64,000 nt of DNA from contig NZ_JAHHZN010000017.1 of NCBI RefSeq assembly GCF_018760735.1, positions 1-64,000 on the forward strand, given 5' to 3'. This DNA comes from Hymenobacter piscis. GTDB lineage: Bacteria; Bacteroidota; Bacteroidia; Cytophagales; Hymenobacteraceae. Of the stretch, positions 52,758-61,396 are shown piece after piece (within the stretch, counting starts at the first letter, position 1; every line of letters starts with the position of its first letter). The notes beneath the pieces were generated by a model. That model saw only the letters and a program-made list of their open reading frames with translations. It was not told where the DNA came from and did not search any database. The position numbers and the translations under genes are program-made.

Positions 52758-54680
52758 TTATTCGTCGTCGCGGCGCTTGCCTTTGTAGCCGCCGCCGTAG
52801 CTGCTGCTGCCGCCGCGGTTGCCGCCGTAGGAGCCCCCGTCGCGGTTACCGCCGTAGCTGCCGCCGCCGCGGTTGCCCCCGTAGGAGCCGCCACCGCGGT
52901 TGCCGCCGTAGCTGCCACCTTCGCGACGGTCACCATAGGAGCCGCCGCGGTTGCCGCCGTAGCTGCCGCCGCCTTCGCGCCGCTCGCCACCGCCGAACCC
53001 ACCCGGGCCCCGACGCGGACGCTCGCCGCCGAAGCCGCCGCGGTTGCCACCTTCCTGCTGGGCGTCGCCTTCCTGGCGGGGCGTAGCAATATTGAAGGCC
53101 ACCGGACGGCCCTGGATGGAGCTGCGGCCGAGCTGGCTCACCACCTCTTCCACAAACTCGTTGGGTACTTCCACGAAGCTGAACTTGTCGTAGAGGGCAA
53201 TATCACCGACTTTGCTGGCCGTGAGGCTGGTGTTCTCGGCAATCAGGTCCACGATGTCGCGGGGGTGCAGCCGGTCCTTCTTGCCCATCGTGACGAATAG
53301 GCGGGTGAAGCCGGCGCGGGCGGCACCCTGGGTACGGCTGGCGTCGAGGCTTTCCTGGGCGCGCTTGTCTTCCTTCATCGTCATCTTGAGCAGGGCCGCC
53401 GCAATGTCGAGGGAGGTGATGTTCTCGTCGGCGCTCTGGTCAATGAGGCGCTGCACGCGGCCCACGTATTTTTCCAGGTTGCCTTTCTCCACCACTTCCT
53501 TGATGGAAGCGAGCATGAGCGTGGTTTTCACCTCCGACACATCTTCGAAGCTGGGCACGCGCTCCTGCTTGATGGTGGCTTTGGTGAAGCGCATGATATC
53601 GCGCAGCTTGTAGATGTCGCGGCCGCTCACGAAGGTGAAGGCCTTGCCCTGCTTGCCGGCGCGGCCGGTGCGGCCGATGCGGTGCACGTAGTACTCCTCG
53701 TCGGCGGGCAGGTCGTAGTTCACTACTACTTCCACGTTGTCCACGTCGATGCCGCGGGCGGCTACGTCGGTGGCTACCAGGATTTCGAGGGTGCCTTTGC
53801 GGAATTTATCGAGCGTGTTCTGGCGCTGCTGCTGGCCCATGTCGCCGTGCAGGCCTTCGGCGAAGTAGCCTTTGGCTTGCAGGTCGCCCACAATCTCGTC
53901 CACCATGCGCTTCGTGTTAGCGAAGACGATGCCCGACTTGATGTTGTACATGTCGATGAGACGGGTCAGCACGTCTTTTTTCTGCGGACCGCGCACCTCG
54001 AAGTAGCTCTGCTCGATGTTGGTAACCGTCATTTCCTGATGGTTTACCTTCACGATCTGCGGATCCTTCTGGTAGCGCTTAGTCATCTCCATGATCGGCT
54101 TGCTCATGGTAGCCGAGAAGAATACCGTCTGGCGGTCTTCGGGCATTTTCTTGAGCACCGTCTCGATGTCGTCGCGGAAGCCCATGTCAAGCATTTCGTC
54201 GGCCTCATCGAGGATGATCATCTTGCAGCTTTCCAGCTTGAGGGTGCCCCGCTCGATGTGGTCCATTACGCGGCCGGGCGTACCAATTACGATCTGCACG
54301 CCACGCTCCAGCGCGCGGAACTGACGGTCGTAGGAGGAGCCACCGTAGATCGGCACCACGGCCAGGCCACGCTTGTATTTGCCCAGTTTCTGGATTTCTC
54401 CCGAAACCTGCACCGCCAGCTCGCGGGTGGGGCAGAGCACGAGGCACTGCACCTCACGCGAGTCGGTGTCGATGCGCTCAATGGCGGGGATGGAGAAGGC
54501 GGCGGTTTTGCCGGTGCCGGTCTGGGCCTGGCCGATTACGTCGCGGCCCTGGAGCAGGACCGGAATACCGGCGGCCTGGATGGGGGATGCTTCTTCGTAG
54601 CCAACTTCGGTGATGGCACGCTGCATTTCTTCAGAGAGGGTCAGCTCGCTGAACTTGGTCTTAACGGTTTCGTTTTCCAT
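52758..54680 (-). CDS. DEAD-box RNA helicase with DbpA domain (CsdA/DeaD-like)
   Basis: This 640-residue helicase has Q motif YEEASPIQAAGIPVLLQ, AQTGTGKT, PTREL, LDEADEMLDMGF, SAT and HRIGRTGRAG. It carries a DbpA-type RNA-binding domain at about 480-560 (FVTMGKKDRLHPRDIVDLIA, KFSFVEVPNEFVEEVVSQL). The last 70 residues are tandem GGSYGGNRG units, an RGG/YGG tail. CsdA/DeaD proteins help ribosome assembly and mRNA decay, especially in the cold. The upstream neighbour is a CspA-type gene on the same strand. The leader is long (about 175 nt). Confidence 0.94.
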   Translation of the reverse strand: MENETVKTKFSELTLSEEMQRAITEVGYEEASPIQAAGIPVLLQGRDVIGQAQTGTGKTAAFSIPAIERIDTDSREVQCLVLCPTRELAVQVSGEIQKLGKYKRGLAVVPIYGGSSYDRQFRALERGVQIVIGTPGRVMDHIERGTLKLESCKMIILDEADEMLDMGFRDDIETVLKKMPEDRQTVFFSATMSKPIMEMTKRYQKDPQIVKVNHQEMTVTNIEQSYFEVRGPQKKDVLTRLIDMYNIKSGIVFANTKRMVDEIVGDLQAKGYFAEGLHGDMGQQQRQNTLDKFRKGTLEILVATDVAARGIDVDNVEVVVNYDLPADEEYYVHRIGRTGRAGKQGKAFTFVSGRDIYKLRDIMRFTKATIKQERVPSFEDVSEVKTTLMLASIKEVVEKGNLEKYVGRVQRLIDQSADENITSLDIAAALLKMTMKEDKRAQESLDASRTQGAARAGFTRLFVTMGKKDRLHPRDIVDLIAENTSLTASKVGDIALYDKFSFVEVPNEFVEEVVSQLGRSSIQGRPVAFNIATPRQEGDAQQEGGNRGGFGGERPRRGPGGFGGGERREGGGSYGGNRGGSYGDRREGGSYGGNRGGGSYGGNRGGGSYGGNRDGGSYGGNRGGSSSYGGGYKGKRRDDE

Positions 54681-54869
54681 GTCAGTGTGGATGGAGTGGA
54701 GTGAATAGCTCTGAAAACAGCGGATTCAGCGACGCTCTTCTCTCCCACTCAACACAACGACAAGTGACGGAAGCAACGGACGGAAGACAAAGCCGGCCCA
54801 ACAAGTTTCTTTAAGGCAGCTCACAAGCTGCGCGGAACGTGGCCGTTCTCAAATGCGGGTGCAAAGATA
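54681..54869 (-). promoter_or_regulatory. -7 element and long leader of the CsdA-like gene
   Basis: On the minus strand TATCTTTG (54862-54869) matches the Bacteroidota -7 element and leaves a leader of about 175 nt before the ATG at 54680. Cold-shock mRNAs often carry such leaders as thermosensors; that role is inference here. Confidence 0.5.
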
Positions 54870-54910
54870 CGGTTTCTTATTTAGAAAAGCGAGAATAGCA
54901 CAAATGTCAT

Positions 54911-54990
54911 TCTGCTGAAGGAGGAATCCGGCAGGAATGAGCCAACGTAACATTATTCAACTTCGCCAGCCAGATTCCTCCTTCGGCGGA
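54911..54990. repeat. inverted repeat, diverged CATTC/GGAATCC family copy
   Basis: Arms 54911-54932 and 54969-54990 match at 19 of 22 positions. The core GAAGGAGGAATCC relates it to the 16843 and 38809 elements. It lies in the 414-bp gap between the CsdA-like and CspA genes, whose rest is leader, terminator and AT-rich spacer. Confidence 0.75.
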
Positions 54991-55026
54991 ATAGCAATTC
55001 GACTACTCTACTTTCCCTGAACGCAA

Positions 55027-55059
55027 AAAAAGCAGGTTCCCCGGGGGAACCTGCTTTTT
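55027..55059. terminator. intrinsic terminator of cspA
   Basis: A 15-bp perfect stem AAAAAGCAGGTTCCC with its complement and a CGG loop, 35 bp after the cspA stop. Confidence 0.92.
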
Positions 55060-55094
55060 CAGTGTGCTATCCTGCAAAGGAAGCGGGCTTACAA

Positions 55095-55286
55095 CTAAGC
55101 CAGTTTCACTTTAACAGCATTCGGACCTTTGCGGCCCTGAGCAATTTCGAATTCAACTTTGTCCTGGTCGCGGATTTCGTCGATGCACTCGGTTACGTGT
55201 ACGAACACGTCCTCGCCGGTTTCGTCCACTTTGATGAAACCAAAACCTTTGGTTTCGTTGAAGAATTTTACAGTTCCTGTCTGCAT
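55095..55286 (-). CDS. cspA: cold-shock protein CspA family
   Basis: This 63-residue single CSD protein has RNP1 KGFGFIKV and RNP2 VFVHVTE. It starts MQTGTVKFFNETKGFGFIKV. It is an RNA chaperone that binds single-stranded RNA and melts secondary structure. It has its own terminator and a leader of about 110 nt from a TATCTTTG promoter. It is next to the CsdA-like helicase gene in the same direction, suggesting a joint role in RNA remodelling. Confidence 0.96.
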   Translation of the reverse strand: MQTGTVKFFNETKGFGFIKVDETGEDVFVHVTECIDEIRDQDKVEFEIAQGRKGPNAVKVKLA

Positions 55287-55409
55287 GGGTACTCTGATGA
55301 TGATGGATGATTCCTTAAGAAAGGCAGCCTAGGGCTTGATTACTCCTGACTTTACGAAAGGACTCAACCGGGCGACGAAACCGCTTTTTCTTAACTTGGT
55401 CCAAAGATA
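55287..55409 (-). promoter_or_regulatory. -7 element and leader of cspA
   Basis: TATCTTTG (55402-55409, minus strand) lies about 115 bp before the cspA ATG, giving a long leader as is usual for cold-shock genes. The same octamer precedes the CsdA-like gene. GCTGCCTT occurs in both leaders. Confidence 0.5.
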
Positions 55410-55503
55410 CAGGTATATTTTAGATATGGAAGGCTGGGGCAACGATGAGCCGTTTTTTTTAGTGTAGCCAACGCCCCCTCGGCCGCATCCGCAGCGGCGA
55501 CCC

Positions 55504-55511
55504 TACCTTTG
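55504..55511 (+). promoter_or_regulatory. -7 promoter element (TACCTTTG)
   Basis: TACCTTTG ends 6 bp before the thioesterase ATG at 55518, predicting a leaderless or nearly leaderless mRNA. Confidence 0.45.
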
Positions 55512-55517
55512 GCCGCT

Positions 55518-55940
55518 ATGGAACTGCCCGCTACTCCCGCCTTCCGCTTCCAGCACCTGCTCACGGTGCAGCCCCAGGACATCGACGAGCTCGACCACGC
55601 CAACAACGTGCAGTACGTGCGCTGGGTGCAGGACACGGCCGCCGCGCACTGGCACGCCGCCTACCCGCCCGCCGCCGGCCACGCCTTTATCTGGGTGGTG
55701 CGGGAGCACCGCATCCAGTACCGCCACCCGGCCCTGCTGGGCGAGGAGCTGCGCTGCACCACCTGGATTGGCGAGGTGCGCGGGGCCCAAAGCCAGCGGT
55801 TCGTACGCATCGAGCGGGCCGAGGATGGGAAGCTGCTCTGCGAAGCCGAGACGCAGTGGGTGCTGCTGGACCCGCAGACCAAGCGCCCGGTGCGCATGAC
55901 ACCGGAAATGGTGGAGCGGCTGTGGGGAACGGTGGAATAA
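55518..55940 (+). CDS. acyl-CoA thioesterase (hotdog, 4HBT type)
   Basis: Starting at the ATG at 55518, the product is 140 residues. VQPQDIDELDHANNVQYVRW is the 4HBT signature, with Asp in DELDHANN near the catalytic position and HRIQYRHPALLGEELRCTTW following. It hydrolyses acyl-CoA thioesters or 4-hydroxybenzoyl-CoA-like substrates, as a hotdog dimer or tetramer. Confidence 0.92.
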   Translation: MELPATPAFRFQHLLTVQPQDIDELDHANNVQYVRWVQDTAAAHWHAAYPPAAGHAFIWVVREHRIQYRHPALLGEELRCTTWIGEVRGAQSQRFVRIERAEDGKLLCEAETQWVLLDPQTKRPVRMTPEMVERLWGTVE

Positions 55941-55943
55941 AGA

Positions 55944-56288
55944 TTACCAGCGAATCATTCGAATGAATTGTTCGAATTTCTCTACCACGGCTTCAGCAGG
56001 GTAATACCGCACAAATTCTGGCTCTTGATGGGGTTTGGCAAAGTATTTAAACTCCCATCGCTGCCCATAATGATCGAATGTTATGTGCAGCGCCTCGCTA
56101 TCCGGTATGATGTCAGGATAAATGCTGACGATTAATCTATCCAAGGAAGTAAACGCGTGGAGCCTTGTAGAAAGTGAAGATGCGCTTATCAACTGTACAA
56201 CTTTCAACAGCGGCTCAACCTTTCTCCCAGAGCTTACGCCCTTTGCGTAATGACTCTCAATCGTTTCCCAAGACTTCGCTTTTGTCAT
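55944..56288 (-). CDS. orphan AT-rich gene, function unknown
   Basis: The most likely start is the ATG at 56288 (MTKAKSWETIESHYAKGVSS), giving 114 residues; an in-frame ATG at 56330 would add 14. The product has no recognised domain: WETIESHYAKG, LVQLIS-type helices and FDHYGQRWEFKYFAKP. It is clearly AT-richer than its neighbours and convergent by 3 bp with the thioesterase. This composition recalls that of small immunity or accessory genes. Confidence 0.6.
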   Translation of the reverse strand: MTKAKSWETIESHYAKGVSSGRKVEPLLKVVQLISASSLSTRLHAFTSLDRLIVSIYPDIIPDSEALHITFDHYGQRWEFKYFAKPHQEPEFVRYYPAEAVVEKFEQFIRMIRW

Positions 56289-56403
56289 AATTGATTGGCA
56301 ATTTTTGTCCTCTAGCTTACTAGCATACAAGCTAAGTGTATCTTCCTTTTTACCCTACTATTGGGTAAACCATGGATAGCTCTTATTCTTCCAGCCTCCC
56401 CCC

Positions 56404-59400
56404 ATGCCCGCCACTTTCCGCATTTACTCCTCTTCCGCCGGCTCCGGCAAAACCTACCAGCTCACTAAGGAATACCTGAAGCTGGCGCTTGGCTCGGAGG
56501 AGGCGGGGTACTTCAAGAGCATTCTGGCCATCACGTTCACCAACGACGCGGCGGGCGAGATGAAGCAACGGATTCTGGGGGCGCTGCGGCGGTTTGCGCG
56601 CCTGCCCGCCGGCCACACCGACCCGCTGCTCACCGACATTGCCGAGGAGCTGCACCGGGAAGGCCCGCTGGCCCATGTGGCCACGGCCGCCGAGCGTCAG
56701 CAGCTGCTGCAGGCCCGGGCCCAGGCCACGTTCCGGCTGGCCCTCTACCACTACGCCGACTTTGCGGTGAGCACCATCGACTCGTTCGTGCAGCGCATCG
56801 TGACGGCCTTTACCCGGGAGCTGGGCCTGCCCGCCACCTTTGAGGTGGAGCTGGACAGCGCCACCGTGCTGCAGGGGGCCGTGGCCTTGGTGCTCGACCG
56901 GGTGAACCGCGACCCGAACGCGGCCCTGCTCTCGCGCACGATTTCCGATTTTGCCCTTAGCAAGGCCGAGGAGGGCCGCAGCTGGAACAACCTGCCCGAG
57001 GAGCTGGTCGAGTTTGGCAAGTTTCTGCTCAGCGAGCCAGTGCACGAGGCCATGGAGCAGCTCCAGCAGCTGAGCCTGACCGATTACCGCCGCCTGCACG
57101 AGGGCCTGAAGCTGCGCAAGCAGGAAATTGAGGCCCTCGTGGAGCAAACCGCCGCCGTGGCCCTCGAAACGCTGGCGGCGCACGGCCTGGAAGCCGAGCA
57201 CCTGGCGGGCGGCGCCAACGGGGTGTACGGGCACTTCAGCAACTGGAAACGCTGGCTGGAGGTGCCGGCCCCGGGCGCGAACTTCCCCACCCCCACTGCC
57301 CTCAAGCCCGTGGCCTCGGGCGACTGGAGCAGCGCCAAATCGAAAAAGGGGCCGCTGCGGGAGGCCGTGGACGCCGCCGCGCCGGGCCTGACCGACGTAT
57401 TTGAGCGCCTCCAGGACATCCGTGCCCGCCTGCTGCCCGGCTACCTGCTGGCCACCGGCATGCTGCCCTACGTGTTTCAGGTGAGTTTGCTCAGCGAGTT
57501 GAGCAAGGCCGTGGACCAGCTCAGCCGCGACCGGGGCGTGGTGCTGATTGCCGAATTCAACCGCCGCATTGCCCAGATTGTGCTGCGCGAGCCGGTGCCC
57601 TTTCTGTACGAGCGGCTCGGCGACCGGTACCAGCACCTGCTCATCGATGAGTTTCAGGACACCTCGGTGCTGCAGTGGAACAACCTGCTACCGCTGGTGG
57701 AAAACGCCCTGGGCAGCAACCATTTCAGTCTGGCCGTGGGCGACGCCAAGCAGGCTATCTACCGCTGGCGCGGGGGCGAGATGGAGCAGATTCTGCGCCT
57801 CTACCAAGGCAAGACCGAGCAACTCTACGAGAAGGTGGCCGACCCCGAGCTGCGCCAGCGTCTGGCCGACCGCTACGTACCCGTGAAGCGGGCCCTGGAA
57901 GCGCGCAACCTGAGCGTGAACTACCGCTCGGGCCAGGCCATCATCGACTTCAACAACGCTTTTTTCAGCCACGTCAGCGCCACCCATGCCGCCCTGCCGC
58001 TGGTCCAGGACCTCTACGACGCGAATTTCACCCAGCAGGCCCCCGCCAATAAAGACCTGCCCCCCGCCCACGTGGAGCTGCTCTTCACTGACGACGAGGC
58101 TCCGGCCACCCGCTACGACGCGGCGGTCGGCACCTTCACGTCCACCCTGCTGCCCGGCTACCTGCCCGGCCAGACCCTGGACTACGACGAAAGCACCCTC
58201 TACCTGACCCTGCAGCTGGTGGAACAGGCACTCTCCGACGGCTTCCGCCTCCAGGACGTGGCCGTGCTCTGCCGGACCCGGGGCAACAGCCGGCGCGCCG
58301 CCAAATTTCTCAAGGAACGGGGCTACGACATCATTTCGGCCGACTCGCTCTCCCTGGAATTTGCGGAGGTGGTGAACCTGCTGGTAGCCGTGTTCCGGGT
58401 GCTCAACCGCCCCACCGACACCCTGGCCCGGGCCGAAGCCCTGCTGCTCGTGGACCGGGTGGTGCGCGGCCACGCCCCCACCCCCGACCGCGCCCGGCGC
58501 TGGGCCGAGCTGGCCAACGCCGAGTCGGCAGAGCCGTTTTTCGAGGAGCTGCGGGCCCTGGGCTACGACGTGCAGGAGGGCGAGACCGGCAACCTGGGCC
58601 TCTACGAGCTGACCGAACGCCTCATCGGGCTCTTCGGGCTGCTGGCGCGGGTGACCGAGCGCGAGTACCTGTTCCGCTTCCTCGACCTGACCCTGGAATA
58701 CAGCCTGCGCTACGGCAACAACCTCAACAACTTCCTCACTTACTGGGACCAGAAGAAGAGCAGCCTGAGCATCAACGCCCCCGCCGGCCGCGACGCCCTC
58801 ACCATCACCACCGTGCACAAGGCCAAGGGCCTGGCCTACGGGGTGGTGATTGTGCCCTTTGCCGACTGGTCCTTGCGGCCGTTCATGGGCACGCTGCTTT
58901 GGGGCCGGCTGACCTCGGAGGCCGAGAAGCCCGTGCCCGACATGCCCGGGGTGGCCGTGCTCAGCCAGAAGCAGGACCTGCTGCTCACGCCCCTGGCCGG
59001 ACAGTACACCGAGGAGCTGGAAAAGACCTTTCTGGAGGGCCTGAACATGCTATACGTGGCCTTCACCCGCCCCAAGCGCCGCCTCTACGTCATCAGCAAG
59101 AAGCCCAAACCCGCCAAAAAATCCGCCCGGGACGACGACGGCGAAGCCTCCTTCGACAAGCCCGCCGGCTCCGTGGCCGAGCTCCTGCACCGCTACCTGC
59201 TCGGCACCAACCGCTGGGACGACGAGCAGATGGCTTACACGCTCAGCGAAGCCGTTAACTCAGAGCTGTCAGCGGTTAGCCCGCCGTCGAACGACGCCAA
59301 AAACCAACCACCACCCACCAACCACCAGCACCCAACAACTGACAACCGACAACCAACAACCAACCAGGACCTGCCCCTGACCAACTTCAGCAGCACGCCC

Positions 59401-59952
59401 TGGGAGAAGCGGCTGCGGCTGCGCCGGCACGCCAACACCGTCTTTGATTTCGATGAGCAGCAGGAGCAGCGCGAGTGGAACCGCCGCCTGCACTACGCCC
59501 TGCGCCGTGTGAAGCGGGCCACCGAAGTAGACCGCGTGGCCGCCCAGCTGGCCACTGAGGGCCTCATCAGCCTCCAGGAACGCCCCGAGCTGCTGCGCCG
59601 CCTGCGCGAAGTGGTGGACCACCCCCAACTGGCCCCCTATTTCGGCCCGGACGTAACGGCCGAGGCGGAGCGCGAAATCCTGGTGGGCGGCACCCGCAAG
59701 CAGGATTACAAGCCCGACCGCATCGTGTTCGAAACGGCCGCCGGGGGCGCCGGGCGCCGCGTGACGCTCCTCGATTTCAAGCAGCCGCCCCCCGAATTCC
59801 GCCACCGCGTGCCCCTGCAGCAGTACGCCGCCCTCTTCCGCCAGCTCGGCTTTGCGGAGATACGCTGCGTGCTCTACTACTTCGACACCCGGGACGTGGT
59901 GGAATGGGAAATCGGCGGTGAGGACGCGCCTACACGGGAGCCAGCCGGCTGA
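56404..59952 (+). CDS. UvrD-like helicase with C-terminal nuclease domain (AddA/RecB-like)
   Basis: This 1182-residue protein has Walker A SSAGSGKT (residues 10-17), the family-specific STIDSFVQRIV, Walker B LLIDEFQDTSVLQWNN, VGDAKQAIYRWRGG, TVHKAKGLAYGVVIVPFADW and LYVAFTRPKRRLYV, i.e. a complete SF1A helicase. The C-terminus has KPDRIVF, LLDFK and QQYAALFRQLGF, the D, D-x-K and Q-x-x-Y motifs of RecB/AddA nucleases. It should process double-strand DNA ends for recombination. AddB is normally adjacent in Bacteroidota but is not seen here. An in-frame heptad repeat lengthens the linker between helicase and nuclease (around residues 950-995). Confidence 0.92.
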   Translation: MPATFRIYSSSAGSGKTYQLTKEYLKLALGSEEAGYFKSILAITFTNDAAGEMKQRILGALRRFARLPAGHTDPLLTDIAEELHREGPLAHVATAAERQQLLQARAQATFRLALYHYADFAVSTIDSFVQRIVTAFTRELGLPATFEVELDSATVLQGAVALVLDRVNRDPNAALLSRTISDFALSKAEEGRSWNNLPEELVEFGKFLLSEPVHEAMEQLQQLSLTDYRRLHEGLKLRKQEIEALVEQTAAVALETLAAHGLEAEHLAGGANGVYGHFSNWKRWLEVPAPGANFPTPTALKPVASGDWSSAKSKKGPLREAVDAAAPGLTDVFERLQDIRARLLPGYLLATGMLPYVFQVSLLSELSKAVDQLSRDRGVVLIAEFNRRIAQIVLREPVPFLYERLGDRYQHLLIDEFQDTSVLQWNNLLPLVENALGSNHFSLAVGDAKQAIYRWRGGEMEQILRLYQGKTEQLYEKVADPELRQRLADRYVPVKRALEARNLSVNYRSGQAIIDFNNAFFSHVSATHAALPLVQDLYDANFTQQAPANKDLPPAHVELLFTDDEAPATRYDAAVGTFTSTLLPGYLPGQTLDYDESTLYLTLQLVEQALSDGFRLQDVAVLCRTRGNSRRAAKFLKERGYDIISADSLSLEFAEVVNLLVAVFRVLNRPTDTLARAEALLLVDRVVRGHAPTPDRARRWAELANAESAEPFFEELRALGYDVQEGETGNLGLYELTERLIGLFGLLARVTEREYLFRFLDLTLEYSLRYGNNLNNFLTYWDQKKSSLSINAPAGRDALTITTVHKAKGLAYGVVIVPFADWSLRPFMGTLLWGRLTSEAEKPVPDMPGVAVLSQKQDLLLTPLAGQYTEELEKTFLEGLNMLYVAFTRPKRRLYVISKKPKPAKKSARDDDGEASFDKPAGSVAELLHRYLLGTNRWDDEQMAYTLSEAVNSELSAVSPPSNDAKNQPPPTNHQHPTTDNRQPTTNQDLPLTNFSSTPWEKRLRLRRHANTVFDFDEQQEQREWNRRLHYALRRVKRATEVDRVAAQLATEGLISLQERPELLRRLREVVDHPQLAPYFGPDVTAEAEREILVGGTRKQDYKPDRIVFETAAGGAGRRVTLLDFKQPPPEFRHRVPLQQYAALFRQLGFAEIRCVLYYFDTRDVVEWEIGGEDAPTREPAG
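59258..59395. repeat. heptad-array repeat inserted in frame in the AddA-like gene
   Basis: CCACCAACCACC and AACTGAC-AACCGAC-AACCAAC-AACCAAC heptads encode the linker PPPTNHQHPTTDNRQPTTNQ. The TTDN(R/Q)Q unit is the same as in the pnkp insertion (TTDNQQLTT), so both genes received the same kind of repeat. Confidence 0.75.
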
Positions 59953-60099
59953 TCAGCTCTGCCAGGGTCTGCAAGCCGCCTTCGTCCCCGCCATCGAATG
60001 CCATAGCGTACGCCCATCGGGGACCGCGCGTAGATAAGCAAGGGGTGAAAAGGAGGTGGCCAGCGTGCGCCCCAGTGGTACTGCCTTGCCTTTTCACCC

Positions 60100-60107
60100 T
60101 ACCTTTG
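60100..60107 (+). promoter_or_regulatory. -7 promoter element (TACCTTTG)
   Basis: TACCTTTG lies 26 bp before the Omp85-like ATG at 60134. TTG at 60086-60088 is too close to be a -33 element. Confidence 0.4.
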
Positions 60108-60133
60108 TGGCGAATACAGGCCGAACACAAAGT

Positions 60134-61396
60134 ATGAAGTCGAACAACAGGAGGTTGAAAGTAGCTGTCCGTAGAGTCCTGGGAGCTCTGCTGGTCGCCC
60201 AAGGTACGCTGGCCGTTTCTCCGGCGCTGGCCCAGCAACTCCCGGCCGATTCGCTGCGCGGCAGCACGGCGGGCAGGCCGGTGGCGCAGGCAGATACCAG
60301 CCGCTCGTTGCTTGACCGCCTCCTGGATGTGTTCGAGTTCGACCTCAACCAGCCCGCCGTAGCGCAGCGCGGCGCCTATCCGACCCGGCTCGTGCTGGCT
60401 CCCATCATCTCCTACGCCCCCGAAACCAGTTGGGGCCTGGGCATCGGAGCCAAATTTCTCTTCAAGCCCAGGGGAGTGGGCGCCGATACCCGGACCTCCA
60501 ATATTCCGGTATCGTTTCAGTACACGCTCAACCAGCAGTACATCCTGTATTCCGGCTACACGGTTTTTTTCAACCACGAAAACTACCTGCTGCGCGGCAA
60601 CCTGCGGCATTCCAGCTTTCCGCAGCTTTTCTACGGCGTGGGCAACAACACGCCCAGCTCCAACGAGGAGATTTACGACTACCGCTACACGGTACTGGAG
60701 CCGCTGCTGCTGCGCCGGGTAGCAGGAAAACTGTTTTTGGGCGGGGGGGTGCGCCATGTGCGGGTGAGCGATGTGCAGTTGGCGCCGCAAAGCCTGCTGC
60801 TCGACAACTCCGGCCAGCCGCGCGAGACCGGGGCGCTCGGGGCCATCAGCACAGGCCTGGAAACGGCCCTCACCTACGACACGCGCGACAACGTGCTCAA
60901 TGCCCAGCGGGGTACGTTGGCCGAAGTCACCCACGGCTGGTACGGCCAGCAACTAGGGGGGCAGTTTCGCTACGAGCTGACCAAAATCGACGTGCGGCAG
61001 TATTTTCAGCTCGCGACTGGTCGGCAGCACGTGCTGGCCTATCAGGTGTTCGGCTATCTGACGTCCGGCAACGTGCCGCTGCTGGAGAATGGGGCGCTGG
61101 GGGGCGGGGCGCTGATGCGCGGCTACTACGAAGGGCGCTACCTCGACCGCAACTACGCCGCCGCCCAGGTCGAATACCGGCGGCCGCTCACCAACCGCTT
61201 CGGGGTGGTGGGCTTCGCCAGCGTTGGCCGGGTGGCCGCGCGCCTGCGCGATTTCGACTTTCAGGGTCTGCATCCGGCGGCGGGTGCGGGCCTGCGCTTT
61301 AAGCTGGTGAAAGCCGAAAACCTGAATTTGCGCTTCGACGCGGCCTTCGGCGACTCGGGCGGCACATTCTATCTCAACGTGGCGGAGGCCTTTTAG
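60134..61396 (+). CDS. Omp85/BamA-like outer-membrane barrel without POTRA
   Basis: Starting at the ATG at 60134, the product is 420 residues with a signal peptide (LGALLVAQGTLAVSPALAQ). The barrel begins LVLAPIISYAPETSWGLGIG and has ISTGLETALTYDTRDNVLNA and GALGGGALMRGYYEGRYLDR, the RGY-type motif of the bacterial surface antigen domain. POTRA repeats are absent, so it is not BamA itself. Such proteins are common in Bacteroidota and are of unknown transport specificity. Confidence 0.88.
   Translation: MKSNNRRLKVAVRRVLGALLVAQGTLAVSPALAQQLPADSLRGSTAGRPVAQADTSRSLLDRLLDVFEFDLNQPAVAQRGAYPTRLVLAPIISYAPETSWGLGIGAKFLFKPRGVGADTRTSNIPVSFQYTLNQQYILYSGYTVFFNHENYLLRGNLRHSSFPQLFYGVGNNTPSSNEEIYDYRYTVLEPLLLRRVAGKLFLGGGVRHVRVSDVQLAPQSLLLDNSGQPRETGALGAISTGLETALTYDTRDNVLNAQRGTLAEVTHGWYGQQLGGQFRYELTKIDVRQYFQLATGRQHVLAYQVFGYLTSGNVPLLENGALGGGALMRGYYEGRYLDRNYAAAQVEYRRPLTNRFGVVGFASVGRVAARLRDFDFQGLHPAAGAGLRFKLVKAENLNLRFDAAFGDSGGTFYLNVAEAF

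Larger units (their letters stand above)
52407..52760. repeat. large inverted repeat anchored at two convergent stop codons
   Basis: Arms 52407-52449 and 52718-52760 (43 bp each, about 40 matches; the inner 31 bp have one mismatch) enclose 268 bp. The left arm begins with the TAA of the DUF2383 gene. The right arm ends with the TAA of the CsdA-like helicase. The arm core is TGACGCTGATTAATCGTGAT. The enclosed 348-bp gap holds two terminators and one small palindrome, and no gene. Confidence 0.88.
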
